A stretch of DNA of 9,438 nt from positions 1 through 9,438 of the forward strand of contig PLXF01000049.1 of NCBI GenBank assembly GCA_003151315.1, written 5' to 3'. The number at the start of each line of letters is the position of its first letter. Positions within the stretch are counted from its first letter, which is position 1. The DNA comes from Parachlamydiales bacterium (GTDB taxonomy: Bacteria; Chlamydiota; Chlamydiia; Chlamydiales; SM23-39). A model generated the notes under the pieces. The model did no database searches. It saw only the letters and a program-made list of their open reading frames with translations, and was not told the origin of the DNA. Positions 1-5,900 of this stretch are shown one piece after another. Made by a program: the position numbers and the translations under genes.

Positions 1-1
1 T

Positions 2-733
2 TACACAGGAACAGATATCATCACCCGCTACAAACGGCAGCGCGGATTCAACGTTTTACACCCGATGGGTTGGGACAGTTTTGGTCTGCCCGCTGAGCAA
101 TTTGCGATTCGCACCGGCACCCATCCGGCCGTTACCACTCGTCAAAATATCGATACTTATAGACGTCAACTCGAATCTCTCGGATTTAGCTACGATTGGA
201 GCAGAGAGATCGCTACGTCTGATCCCACCTACTACAAATGGACGCAGTGGATTTTCACGAAACTTTTTGAAAAAGGGCTCGCCTATGAGGCTGAGATTCA
301 GGTGAATTTCTGCCCCGAGCTGGGAACCGTTTTAGCGAACGAAGAGGTGGAAAACGGCCGCTCTAAAGAGGGGGGCTACCCCATCGAAAGGCGTCCGTTG
401 CGCCAGTGGGTTTTGCGGATCACCGCTTATGCCGATCGATTGCTCGCCGACCTCGACTTGCTCGATTGGCCAGATCATCTTAAAAAACTCCAATCGAACT
501 GGATTGGACGAAGCCAAGGAGCCTCCGTCGCTTTTGTTGAAGAACAAACAAAAGAGCCGATCGTCGTTTTTACTACTCGTCCCGATACTCTATTTGGCGC
601 GACCTACCTCGTATTAGCTCCCGAGCATCCGTTGGTCGATCAGATCACAACACCTACGCATAAAGGGGCAGTCGACGCCTATCGGCGAGCGGCTGTTTCT
701 AAAAACGATTTAGAAAGGACCGATTTAGCGTGA
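2..733 (+). CDS. leuS: Leucyl-tRNA synthetase, upstream part, cut by the window edge and ended by an in-frame TGA
   Basis: LeuRS charges tRNA-Leu with leucine in the cytoplasm and hydrolyses mischarged products in its CP1 editing domain. The frame is already open at base 2 (YTGTDIITRYKRQRG), so the true start and the HIGH motif lie left of the window. Visible class I LeuRS signatures are HPMGWDSFGLPAEQFAI at about 59-109, which follows HIGH in the family, and the CP1 threonine-rich motif FTTRPDTLFGATY at about 569-607. The frame stops at TGA 731-733, within the conserved stretch SKNDLERTDLA-stop-EKTGVWTG. The same frame then continues as perfect LeuRS sequence to 2368, so this is one gene interrupted by a single stop, with no frameshift. 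Family identity is certain. Whether the product is functional (sequence error, readthrough, split enzyme or fresh pseudogene) cannot be decided here. Confidence 0.93.
   Translation, partial: YTGTDIITRYKRQRGFNVLHPMGWDSFGLPAEQFAIRTGTHPAVTTRQNIDTYRRQLESLGFSYDWSREIATSDPTYYKWTQWIFTKLFEKGLAYEAEIQVNFCPELGTVLANEEVENGRSKEGGYPIERRPLRQWVLRITAYADRLLADLDLLDWPDHLKKLQSNWIGRSQGASVAFVEEQTKEPIVVFTTRPDTLFGATYLVLAPEHPLVDQITTPTHKGAVDAYRRAAVSKNDLERTDLA
731..733 (+). other. In-frame TGA stop inside leuS
   Basis: TGA occupies one codon of the motif LERTDLA-x-EKTG, where LeuRS of other bacteria, as I recall them, usually have lysine. It is the only stop in the leuS frame between base 2 and the natural end at 2366. 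The reading frame is the same on both sides. One base change from CGA, GGA, AGA or TTA/TCA-type codons would create it; from AAA it needs two. Every other complete gene in the window has no in-frame TGA. Confidence 0.9.
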
Positions 734-841
734 GAAAAGACGGGCGTTTGGACCGGTAGCTCGGCTCTTCATCCAATCACGGGCGAAAAAATCCCTATTT
801 GGATTGCCGACTATGTTCTATCTGGATATGGAACAGGAGCT

Positions 842-2368
842 GTGATGGGAGTTCCCTCTGGCGATGAGAGAGATTTTGCTTTTGCCACAACCTTTGCCCT
901 TCCTATTGTAGCCACTTGTGATCCCGGAGCCGATACAGAAGGTCGAGAAGAAATTCTGCAAGGGCAAAAATGTTGGGTAGGGGAGGGGATTGTGATCAAC
1001 AGCTCCCACGCCGATCTCCACCTTAATGGTCTATCCCAAGCGGCGGCGACAGAAACCACGATCGATTGGCTGGAAAAACAGGCAAAAGGGAAGAGAACGG
1101 TCAGCTACAAATTGCGCGATTGGCTCTTTTCTCGGCAGCGCTACTGGGGAGAACCGATTCCTATCCTCCATTTCGCAGACGGATCGATGCGAGCGCTCGA
1201 GCTAGATGAGCTCCCCCTCACTCCGCCCCATTTGGAAGATTTTAAACCCCACAGCAGTGGACAGAGCCCTTTAGCTAAAGAGAAAAACTGGGTTGAATAC
1301 AACGATCCCAAAACAGGAAAAAAAGGGCTGCGAGAGACCAATACGATGCCCCAGTGGGCCGGCTCTTGCTGGTACTACCTGCGCTTTTGCGATCCGCACA
1401 ATACAAAAGAGGCGTGGAGCCGCGAAGCGGAAAACTACTGGATGCCGGTTGACCTGTATGTAGGTGGCATAGAGCATGCGGTGCTCCACCTTCTCTACTC
1501 CCGGTTTTGGCACAAGGTTTTGTTCGATTGCGGCCTTGTCCATACTTCTGAGCCGTTTCTTACTCTGCGAAATCAAGGGCTCGTCATCGCTCCCTCGTTT
1601 AAATTACCGCAAGGGGGGTATATCAACCCTTTCGACGTTGTGGAAAAAGAGGGGGGCCATTTTGCTCCGCAGGGAGAAAAGCTCATCGTCCAAACGGAAA
1701 AAATGTCCAAATCGAAACTCAATGGCGTCTCTCCTGATGAGATCATCGAAGAGTTTGGGGCCGATTCGCTCCGCCTCTACGAGATGTTCATGGGTCCCTT
1801 TGAGCGGGAAAAAGTGTGGAATACCGATGCGGTAAGTGGATGTAGACGCTTTTTAAACCGCTTTTTCGATATGGTCCATTCCGATAAGGTAACGGATGAG
1901 ACCAACATAGAGGCGCTAAAATTAACCCATCGCTTGGTCGAACGGGTAACCAAAGAGACCGAAGCGCTCCAATTCAATACGGCGATTTCTCAAATGATGG
2001 AGTTTATCAACGCCTTTATCCCGCTGAACTCTTATCCCAAAGAGTGTTTAAAACGGGCGATTCAGATGCTCTATCCGTTTGCGCCTCACATTGCTGAAGA
2101 GCTCTGGGAAGTTTTAGGGGAGTCCCAACTGCTAACCTTTGCGTCTATTCCTCCCGTCGATCCCCAATATCTGGTCGATGAGATCTCCACCTATGTCGTT
2201 CAGATCAACGGCAAACTTAGAGGAAGATTCTCGTTGCCTAAAGATCAGACAGAAGAGGAGCTCCTCTCCTTTGTTAGAAAGCAACCCGAAGTGGAAAAAT
2301 ACCTCACGGGGGAAATTGGCAAAACGGTGTTTGTCCCCAATAAATTATTGAACATTGTGCTCAAATGA
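842..2368 (+). CDS. leuS: Leucyl-tRNA synthetase, downstream part (rest of CP1, KMSKS catalytic part, anticodon-binding and C-terminal domains)
   Basis: This continues the upstream part in the same frame; homology is unbroken from 734 (EKTGVWTG, ITGEKIPIWIADYVL, YGTGAVM). If translated separately, the first usable starts are GTG 842 or ATG 845, preceded by AGGAG at 835-839, a spacing that suits ATG 845. Landmarks are the DERDF editing motif near 863-877, the catalytic KMSKS loop at 1700-1714, the anticodon-binding helical domain after it, and the C-terminal tRNA-binding domain (VVQINGKLRGRF, about 2198-2230). The stop TGA 2366-2368 overlaps the waaA ATG in the arrangement ATGA, so the two are probably translationally coupled. 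An oddity is glycine where most LeuRS have histidine in the HDERD motif. With about 243 codons before and 544 after the internal stop, plus a missing N-terminus, the total fits a full-length LeuRS. Confidence 0.93.
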   Translation: MMGVPSGDERDFAFATTFALPIVATCDPGADTEGREEILQGQKCWVGEGIVINSSHADLHLNGLSQAAATETTIDWLEKQAKGKRTVSYKLRDWLFSRQRYWGEPIPILHFADGSMRALELDELPLTPPHLEDFKPHSSGQSPLAKEKNWVEYNDPKTGKKGLRETNTMPQWAGSCWYYLRFCDPHNTKEAWSREAENYWMPVDLYVGGIEHAVLHLLYSRFWHKVLFDCGLVHTSEPFLTLRNQGLVIAPSFKLPQGGYINPFDVVEKEGGHFAPQGEKLIVQTEKMSKSKLNGVSPDEIIEEFGADSLRLYEMFMGPFEREKVWNTDAVSGCRRFLNRFFDMVHSDKVTDETNIEALKLTHRLVERVTKETEALQFNTAISQMMEFINAFIPLNSYPKECLKRAIQMLYPFAPHIAEELWEVLGESQLLTFASIPPVDPQYLVDEISTYVVQINGKLRGRFSLPKDQTEEELLSFVRKQPEVEKYLTGEIGKTVFVPNKLLNIVLK

Positions 2369-3594
2369 TTTACGACGCCCTCCTCCTTTTAGCCTTTCCC
2401 AAAATCGTGTGGGACCGGTGGAAAAGGGGAAGGGTGCGCCCCACATTTGCTGAGCGGCTCGGCCGCTTTATTCCCGACACGCAAGGAAAACCGGTCATCT
2501 GGATCCACGCCGTTTCGGTGGGAGAAATCAAATCGGCAGAGCCCCTCTACCAAAAACTAAAAGGGCACTATCCCACTTCGTTTTTTCTTATCACCACCAC
2601 AACAGCAACAGGGCAAGATGAGGCCAGGCGCACGCTTTCAACAGCTGATGCATTCGGTTTTCTGCCCCTCGACTTCTCTTGGATCACACGCCGTTGGGTC
2701 AAAGCTCTCAAGCCAACCCACTTTATCCTGATCGAAAGTGATTTTTGGTATAACCTCCTATCCACACTCAAACAAAATGGCACGCTCATCATCCTCGCGA
2801 GCGGCAAAATGTCGCCCCGCTCGGCCAAACGGTTTCTCTTCTTTCCCTATTTTGCCAAAAAACTGTTTTCCCTTTTCGATCTCCTCTGCGTACAAAACTC
2901 CGAGCACGCTGCCCGATTTGCCCCGTTTGCCCAGCCGATTGTCACAGGCAATCTAAAATTAGACATTAGCCCTAAGCCCGTAACTCCACCCCCGTGGAAA
3001 ACAGAACTCTATCCCGTCACCATCTCCTGCACCCACGACCCCGAAGAAGAGCAGCTCCTCCTCGCTCTAAAGCCCCTTTTACCCCGCCTTCAAATTTTCC
3101 TAGCCCCTCGCCACCCCGAGCGGTTTAGCGCCGTTGAAAAGCTTCTAGATAAGCTCAACATCCCTTCCATTCGCTGGAGCCAAATCGAGCGAAAAACGGG
3201 CCAAGAAAACGTCATTTTGATCGATTCCATGGGGCAGCTCCCGATTTGTTACGCTTTAAGCCACCTAGCCATTGTCGCAGGCAGCTTTACCGATAAAGTG
3301 GGAGGGCACAATCTCCTCGAGCCTCTTTTTTACGGCACTCCCAGTCTGTTTGGTCCCCACACTTGGACCCAGAACGAATTTGCAAAAAAAATAATCGAAG
3401 CCCAAGCGGGCCTCCAGTTACCCTTATCCCAGTTAGCCTCCATCCTGGAACAGCTCATGGAAAATCCCGACCAACTCACCGCGATGAAACAGGCGGGAAG
3501 TGTGTTAATAGAGAGCTCCAGAGGGGCGGCTGAGCGGACATTTTCTCAGCTAAAAGAAAAAGAATTTGGAGATAAATCGCTTAGCGTGCTATAG
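2365..3594 (+). CDS. waaA: 3-deoxy-D-manno-octulosonic acid (Kdo) transferase
   Basis: WaaA (KdtA; GseA in Chlamydia) is a GT-B glycosyltransferase at the inner face of the cytoplasmic membrane. It transfers Kdo from CMP-Kdo to lipid A precursors; chlamydial enzymes are known to add several Kdo residues in series. The 409 aa match the usual length. Residues 1-15 are hydrophobic (IYDALLLLAFPKIV), fitting the N-terminal membrane anchor. IHAVSVGEIKSAEPL (47-61) contains the catalytic base Glu54. TTTTATG (77-83) and ESDFWYN (124-130) belong to the N-terminal acceptor domain. VTGNLKLD (193-200), APRHPERF (247-254) and AGSFTDKVGGHNLLEP (305-320) form the CMP-Kdo-binding C-terminal half. The ATG overlaps the leuS stop by 4 bp, implying coupling. 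How many Kdo residues it adds cannot be read from sequence. It ends with TAG 16 bases before the initiator tRNA. Confidence 0.95.
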   Translation: MIYDALLLLAFPKIVWDRWKRGRVRPTFAERLGRFIPDTQGKPVIWIHAVSVGEIKSAEPLYQKLKGHYPTSFFLITTTTATGQDEARRTLSTADAFGFLPLDFSWITRRWVKALKPTHFILIESDFWYNLLSTLKQNGTLIILASGKMSPRSAKRFLFFPYFAKKLFSLFDLLCVQNSEHAARFAPFAQPIVTGNLKLDISPKPVTPPPWKTELYPVTISCTHDPEEEQLLLALKPLLPRLQIFLAPRHPERFSAVEKLLDKLNIPSIRWSQIERKTGQENVILIDSMGQLPICYALSHLAIVAGSFTDKVGGHNLLEPLFYGTPSLFGPHTWTQNEFAKKIIEAQAGLQLPLSQLASILEQLMENPDQLTAMKQAGSVLIESSRGAAERTFSQLKEKEFGDKSLSVL

Positions 3595-3610
3595 TTTTGC
3601 TTTCTGATAT

Positions 3611-3683
3611 CGCGGGGTGGAGCAGTGGTTAGCTCGTTGGGCTCATAACCCAAAGGTCGTAGGTTCGAGTCCTACCCCCGCTA
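3611..3683 (+). tRNA. Initiator tRNA-fMet (anticodon CAT)
   Basis: A full cloverleaf of 73 nt folds. The acceptor is CGCGGGG with CCCCGCT, leaving a C1/U72 mismatch, which is an initiator hallmark. The D stem GAGC/GCTC has A11-U24, another initiator trait. The anticodon stem TTGGG/CCCAA holds the three initiator G-C pairs around loop CTCATAA. The T arm is GTAGG-TTCGAGT-CCTAC and the discriminator is A73. CCA is not encoded, so it must be added after transcription. It lies 16 bases after waaA and 23 bases before the second tRNA, suggesting co-transcription of the pair. Confidence 0.96.
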
Positions 3684-3706
3684 ATTTTTCCCCTTCACAC
3701 ACATTT

Positions 3707-3779
3707 GGCGGTATAGCTCAGCGGTTAGAGCAGCGGAATCATAATCCGCGGGTCGCTGGTTCAAGTCCGGCTACCGTCA
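3707..3779 (+). tRNA. tRNA with CAT anticodon, probably elongator tRNA-Met
   Basis: A 73-nt cloverleaf folds: acceptor GGCGGTA/TACCGTC (one G-U), D stem GCTC/GAGC, anticodon stem GCGGA/TCCGC around loop ATCATAA, T arm GCTGG-TTCAAGT-CCGGC, discriminator A73, no encoded CCA. The regular G1-C72 pair rules out an initiator. A CAT anticodon could also be tRNA-Ile2, in which TilS modifies C34. Pairs G4-C69 and G5-C68 differ from the C4-G69 and C5-G68 of E. coli tRNA-Ile2, so elongator Met is favoured. Its 3' end is repeated twice downstream. Confidence 0.88.
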
Positions 3780-3787
3780 TCTTATGA
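3763..3787 (+). repeat. Direct repeat copy 1: tRNA-Met 3' end, attachment-site-like
   Basis: This 25-bp segment, from the T-loop end of tRNA-Met through its acceptor strand and 8 bases beyond, is repeated exactly at 3865-3889 and in diverged form near 4801-4824. It contains a hairpin (CCGTCAT, CTT, ATGATGG). Identical repeats of a tRNA 3' end are the usual footprint of tyrosine-integrase elements. No integrase is visible in the window. Confidence 0.75.
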
Positions 3788-3794
3788 TGGGAGA

Positions 3795-3816
3795 AAAAGC
3801 CAACAGTTTGGCTTTT
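3795..3816 (+). terminator. Intrinsic terminator after the tRNA pair
   Basis: AAAAGCCAA (3795-3803), loop CAGT, then TTGGCTTTT (3808-3816) form a perfect 9-bp hairpin whose 3' arm ends in four T. It lies 15 bases after tRNA-Met and should end the tRNA transcript, possibly together with leuS-waaA readthrough. A decayed version of the same hairpin follows the tRNA pseudogenes near 4832-4848. Confidence 0.75.
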
Positions 3817-3864
3817 GTCCGTATTTGAAGTGAGGAGCTATGCGACGAACCGGCGGGAAGCCCG

Positions 3865-3889
3865 AAGTCCGGCTACCGTCATCTTATGA
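3865..3889 (+). repeat. Direct repeat copy 2: displaced tRNA-Met 3' end
   Basis: This is an exact 25-bp copy of 3763-3787, offset by 102 bases. Weaker similarity continues to about 3913 (GGGATGAGAAACCCC against GGGAGAAAAAGCC). The sequence to its left (3817-3864) does not fold as a tRNA, so it is only a 3' fragment or a heavily decayed tRNA. Inside it CCGTCAT/ATGACGG forms a perfect 7-bp hairpin. Confidence 0.75.
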
Positions 3890-3939
3890 CGGGATGAGAA
3901 ACCCCAGAAGTTCCCACCATCTTCAAAATAGAGCTTTTT

Positions 3940-4251
3940 ATGATCACGATCGACGATGTTGCAGGCTTGTACAATACGATAGAACGTGTACATAAATCTA
4001 AAGGTTCAGATTACACTGCAGGTTGGATCCACGCTATTCATGATGAAGTAAAGGGCAATGCAAAGAAGCTATGGACTAAACATGTCCAAGAAGCTGTTTT
4101 GAAAATTTTGGCACCTTTCGCTAGGCTCAATGAGCATCCGACAAAAGATGAACGAATTTGTCAAACGCTTAGACAGTTAGAGATTCTCGAGTGTACAGAA
4201 GCCACAGGTCTTATCTCAGACGTGGCGTCTATCGTGTTCGCTTATACTTAA
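3940..4251 (+). CDS. Unrecognised 103-aa protein
   Basis: I do not recognise this family. The predicted protein is short, soluble and probably mostly helical (charged stretches such as IERVHKSKG and KGNAKKLWTKHVQEAVLKIL around residues 16-57), with no signal peptide, membrane segment or cysteine cluster. ATG 3940 is preceded by a weak AGAG at 3930-3933. The stop TAA (4249-4251) is 13 bases before csaA, and the csaA ribosome-binding site begins right after it, so the two are probably one transcript. It lies between copies of the tRNA-Met 3' end, so it may be island cargo. That it is a real gene rests on its length, its spacing to csaA and the lack of a competing frame. Confidence 0.6.
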   Translation: MITIDDVAGLYNTIERVHKSKGSDYTAGWIHAIHDEVKGNAKKLWTKHVQEAVLKILAPFARLNEHPTKDERICQTLRQLEILECTEATGLISDVASIVFAYT

Positions 4252-4264
4252 TAAAGGGGTTTTC

Positions 4265-4621
4265 GTGGAAACTAATCTTCTAATTTCAGAACAGATCCAA
4301 TTCTCAGATTTTCTTAAGGTCGACATTCGCGTGGGTACCATTATAAGCGCCCAAGATTTTCCTGAGGCGCGCAAACCGGCGTATAAATTGGAGATCGATT
4401 TTGGGGATTTAGGGAAGAAGCGATCTTCAGTGCAAATCACTCACCATTATCGGAAGGAAGAGCTAGTTGGCAAACAGGTCATTGCCGTAGTGAACTTTCC
4501 CCCTAAACAAATTGGGAAGTTTATGTCGGAAGTACTCGTTCTAGGATTGCCCGATTCAAAGGAGGCCATTATCCTCCTCGAACCGACAGTGGCCGTTCCA
4601 AACGGAAATCGTTTATTTTAA
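4265..4621 (+). CDS. csaA: CsaA-like tRNA-binding domain protein (secretion chaperone CsaA family)
   Basis: CsaA proteins are small homodimers with the same OB fold as the C-terminal tRNA-binding domain of bacterial MetRS. The Bacillus protein has been described as an export-related chaperone, and binding to tRNA is expected from the fold. The 118 aa cover the whole family: FSDFLKVDIRVGTIISA (13-29), DFPEARKPAYKLEIDFG (31-47), the RSSVQIT strand (53-59), EELVGKQVIAVVNFPP (65-80), and the C-terminal strands SEVLVLGL and PNGNRLF. The start is GTG 4265 with AAAGGGG at 4253-4259, spaced 5 bases; this gives about nine residues more than many homologues. It is probably in operon with the 103-aa gene. 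It is flanked by tRNA-derived repeats on both sides, with a decayed tRNA pair starting about 45 bases after its stop. No in-frame defects are seen. Confidence 0.92.
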   Translation: METNLLISEQIQFSDFLKVDIRVGTIISAQDFPEARKPAYKLEIDFGDLGKKRSSVQITHHYRKEELVGKQVIAVVNFPPKQIGKFMSEVLVLGLPDSKEAIILLEPTVAVPNGNRLF

Positions 4622-4664
4622 AATAACACGCACCGTGAAAAAGTGCGGCCCTCCTTGCTTCAGA

Positions 4665-4717
4665 AATCGGTATTTGGCGTAGCTCAAATACCGTGTGTTT
4701 GAATCTTACCCTTGCTA
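4665..4717 (+). pseudogene. Decayed copy of the tRNA-fMet gene
   Basis: The 3' part (about 4697-4717) matches the T arm and acceptor strand of the initiator tRNA at 3611-3683, and similarity continues through the same inter-tRNA spacer (GCTAATTT, CACACACATTTGG). The 5' half has lost large pieces; only GTAGCTCA and short runs remain, and no cloverleaf forms. The left boundary is approximate. Confidence 0.65.
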
Positions 4718-4740
4718 ATTTCCCCCCTCCACACACATTT

Positions 4741-4815
4741 GGTGGTATAGTTCGGTGGTTAGAGTCGCGGAAATCGTAACCCCCGGGTCCGCTGGTTCAA
4801 ATCGAACTCCCATCA
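4741..4815 (+). pseudogene. Decayed copy of the tRNA-Met gene
   Basis: The segment aligns along its length with the tRNA-Met at 3707-3779 but is 75 nt, with extra bases in the anticodon arm. The anticodon CAT reads CGT, the anticodon stem no longer pairs (GCGGA against CCCCC), the T stem is broken (GCTGG against CGAAC) and the acceptor has a T-C mismatch. It is therefore not a working tRNA. Downstream homology continues to about 4848 and includes the terminator, whose right arm is mutated (TTGGGTGTT). Confidence 0.8.
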
Positions 4816-4848
4816 TCTCATGACGGGGTAAAAGCCAACAGTTTGGGT

Positions 4849-5010
4849 GTTATCACTTTCGACGTTTTCTTGATCCAAACATTCTTAGGCTATACAACAA
4901 AGTCTATCTAAAAATAATATAATAAAAACTATTTCATTTTTAATTATTTTTTTGTTTGTTTTTAATAATTTAATGATGTATATCGTTGAACAATAAAATA
5001 ATGGGAAAAA
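4849..5010. other. AT-rich intergenic stretch before the 205-aa gene
   Basis: This stretch is markedly AT-rich with long A and T runs. It contains a TATAAT at 4918-4923 and a TATACA at 4891-4896 with TCTTGA 17 bases upstream, either of which could be a promoter for the gene at 5011, but neither pairs with strong boxes at both positions. No gene is seen. Confidence 0.4.
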
Positions 5011-5628
5011 ATGGGACCATTGAAATCTACTACACTTTCTTCTTTTAGCAAATCTTCATCTATAATTGTTGAATGGGATTCCCTCCTAGAGTCGAAACTA
5101 CCTAAAATTCCGTGCAAGGGGTTTATTGTAAAAACCAATGTCACAAGCTGGATGGGTAAGATTCTTTATAGCGATTTTTACTCTGTGAGAAAATCTGAAG
5201 ATCGTGAAACGCAGATTCAGGACCCTTTTCTAAATCAAATAGCAAGGTTACCGGTTATTGGAATTATTGCAGGCATTACCAGGTCTACATTAGCCATAAT
5301 CCATATCTTAGGACATTTATTTGCGGCCCTCATAACAAGGAAAACGGGGCATGTATATCATGCTGCAAAAGGAGCGTGTGAGTTTTCTCGGGGCCTGCTA
5401 GAAGCGGTTCCAATTGTGGGCAGAATTTTTTCTTGGTCCTATACTGGCGTTTTTTCTCCTGTATCAACGGGTTCTTTTTGGATATTAAAGATTCATAACT
5501 CGGAAAACCCAGATTTATTTGATTCGCAAATTCTACAAAACTCTTTTCGGTCCAAACTAAATAGCAATCGCACTTCTAACCTATTCGCGACGAAGGGAAG
5601 CGGAATTAGGGTTGGAAGCTCCGATTAA
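5011..5628 (+). CDS. Hypothetical protein with conserved hydrophobic core, environmental-chlamydia type
   Basis: The function is unknown. The 205 aa have a polar N-terminus (1-70), a hydrophobic segment DPFLNQIARLPVIGIIAGITRSTLAIIHILGHLFAALI (71-108), then GHVYHAAKGACEFSRGLLEAVPIVGRIFSWSY (113-144) and a polar tail. The pattern RLPVIG...HxxGHLFAA...GHxYHAAKG...EAxPIxGRIF resembles a multicopy hypothetical family I remember from amoeba-associated chlamydiae, but I cannot name it. Residues 78-108 could span a membrane once. ATG 5011 has no good Shine-Dalgarno sequence. The last 15 or so codons overlap a minus-strand FAD-oxidoreductase remnant, so the native C-terminus may have been replaced at a junction. 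Composition is more AT-rich than leuS or waaA. Confidence that it is a gene is good; its role is open. Confidence 0.75.
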   Translation: MGPLKSTTLSSFSKSSSIIVEWDSLLESKLPKIPCKGFIVKTNVTSWMGKILYSDFYSVRKSEDRETQIQDPFLNQIARLPVIGIIAGITRSTLAIIHILGHLFAALITRKTGHVYHAAKGACEFSRGLLEAVPIVGRIFSWSYTGVFSPVSTGSFWILKIHNSENPDLFDSQILQNSFRSKLNSNRTSNLFATKGSGIRVGSSD

Positions 5629-5703
5629 ACAAGCAGTCATCATCCCGACCGGACCTGCGCCCACCACCGCCACATGGCACCTTTGCCAATTCTCAATTGC
5701 CAT
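5581..5703 (-). pseudogene. N-terminal remnant of an FAD-dependent oxidoreductase/monooxygenase
   Basis: On the minus strand, ATG 5703-5701, preceded by GAGGA six bases upstream, opens a 40-codon frame. It contains HVAVVGAGPVGMMTACLIGA, a textbook Rossmann beta-alpha start with GxGxxG that binds the ADP part of FAD. The frame then runs into NPNSASLRRE and stops at 5581. Flavoprotein monooxygenases of this type have about 350-550 aa, so only the first 30 or so residues survive. Homology seems to end near 5620, inside the tail of the convergent 205-aa gene. It is too short for ordinary ORF calling. Start, ribosome-binding site and motif together make chance unlikely. Confidence 0.6.
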
Positions 5704-5898
5704 ATACATTCCTCGTTAAAAGAAGGAAGTTTATGCCCGAATGAATCTTTTTTTGAAATGATTTTTTATAGTTAGAGCTTAGACAAACGGTCCCCCTTTT
5801 TATACCGATTCTTGAATTACGAGCGGTATAGAAGCAGTAGCAAAGATTTGCGATGAGCAGACCGTGCGTATAATTGAAATATTTTTTTCATCTTACAA
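5704..5898. other. Intergenic stretch with a 7-bp inverted repeat, no gene seen
   Basis: TATACCG (5801-5807) and CGGTATA (5824-5830) are perfect inverted repeats 16 bases apart, a possible operator or weak hairpin without a T-run. A short open stretch on the + strand (about 5816-5911) reads SGIEAVAKICDEQTVRIIEIFF and ends inside the palindromic element, but it is too short to call. Confidence 0.3.
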
Positions 5899-5900
5899 GA

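Noticed and set aside
731..733. Selenocysteine or genome-wide UGA-as-sense recoding to explain the leuS TGA
   Set aside because: LeuRS has no cysteine or selenocysteine at this place, no convincing SECIS-like hairpin lies directly downstream, and TGA is not found inside any other gene here while leuS itself ends with TGA.
1271..1576. 101-aa minus-strand open frame within leuS
   Set aside because: It lies antisense to conserved LeuRS motifs and has no protein-like signature of its own.
3707..3779. tRNA-Ile2 with CAT anticodon
   Set aside because: The 4-69 and 5-68 pairs are G-C rather than the C-G expected from E. coli tRNA-Ile2; elongator Met fits better, though it is not excluded.
3817..3883. 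A third full-length tRNA-like copy left of the 3865 repeat
   Set aside because: Only short runs (GTAT, GAGC, GCGG) align with the tRNA-Met 5' half and no cloverleaf forms; only the 3' end is secure.
4669..4692. csaA terminator (GGTATTT/AAATACC hairpin)
   Set aside because: The stem is AT-rich, has a 10-base loop and no T-run, and lies inside the decayed tRNA-fMet copy.
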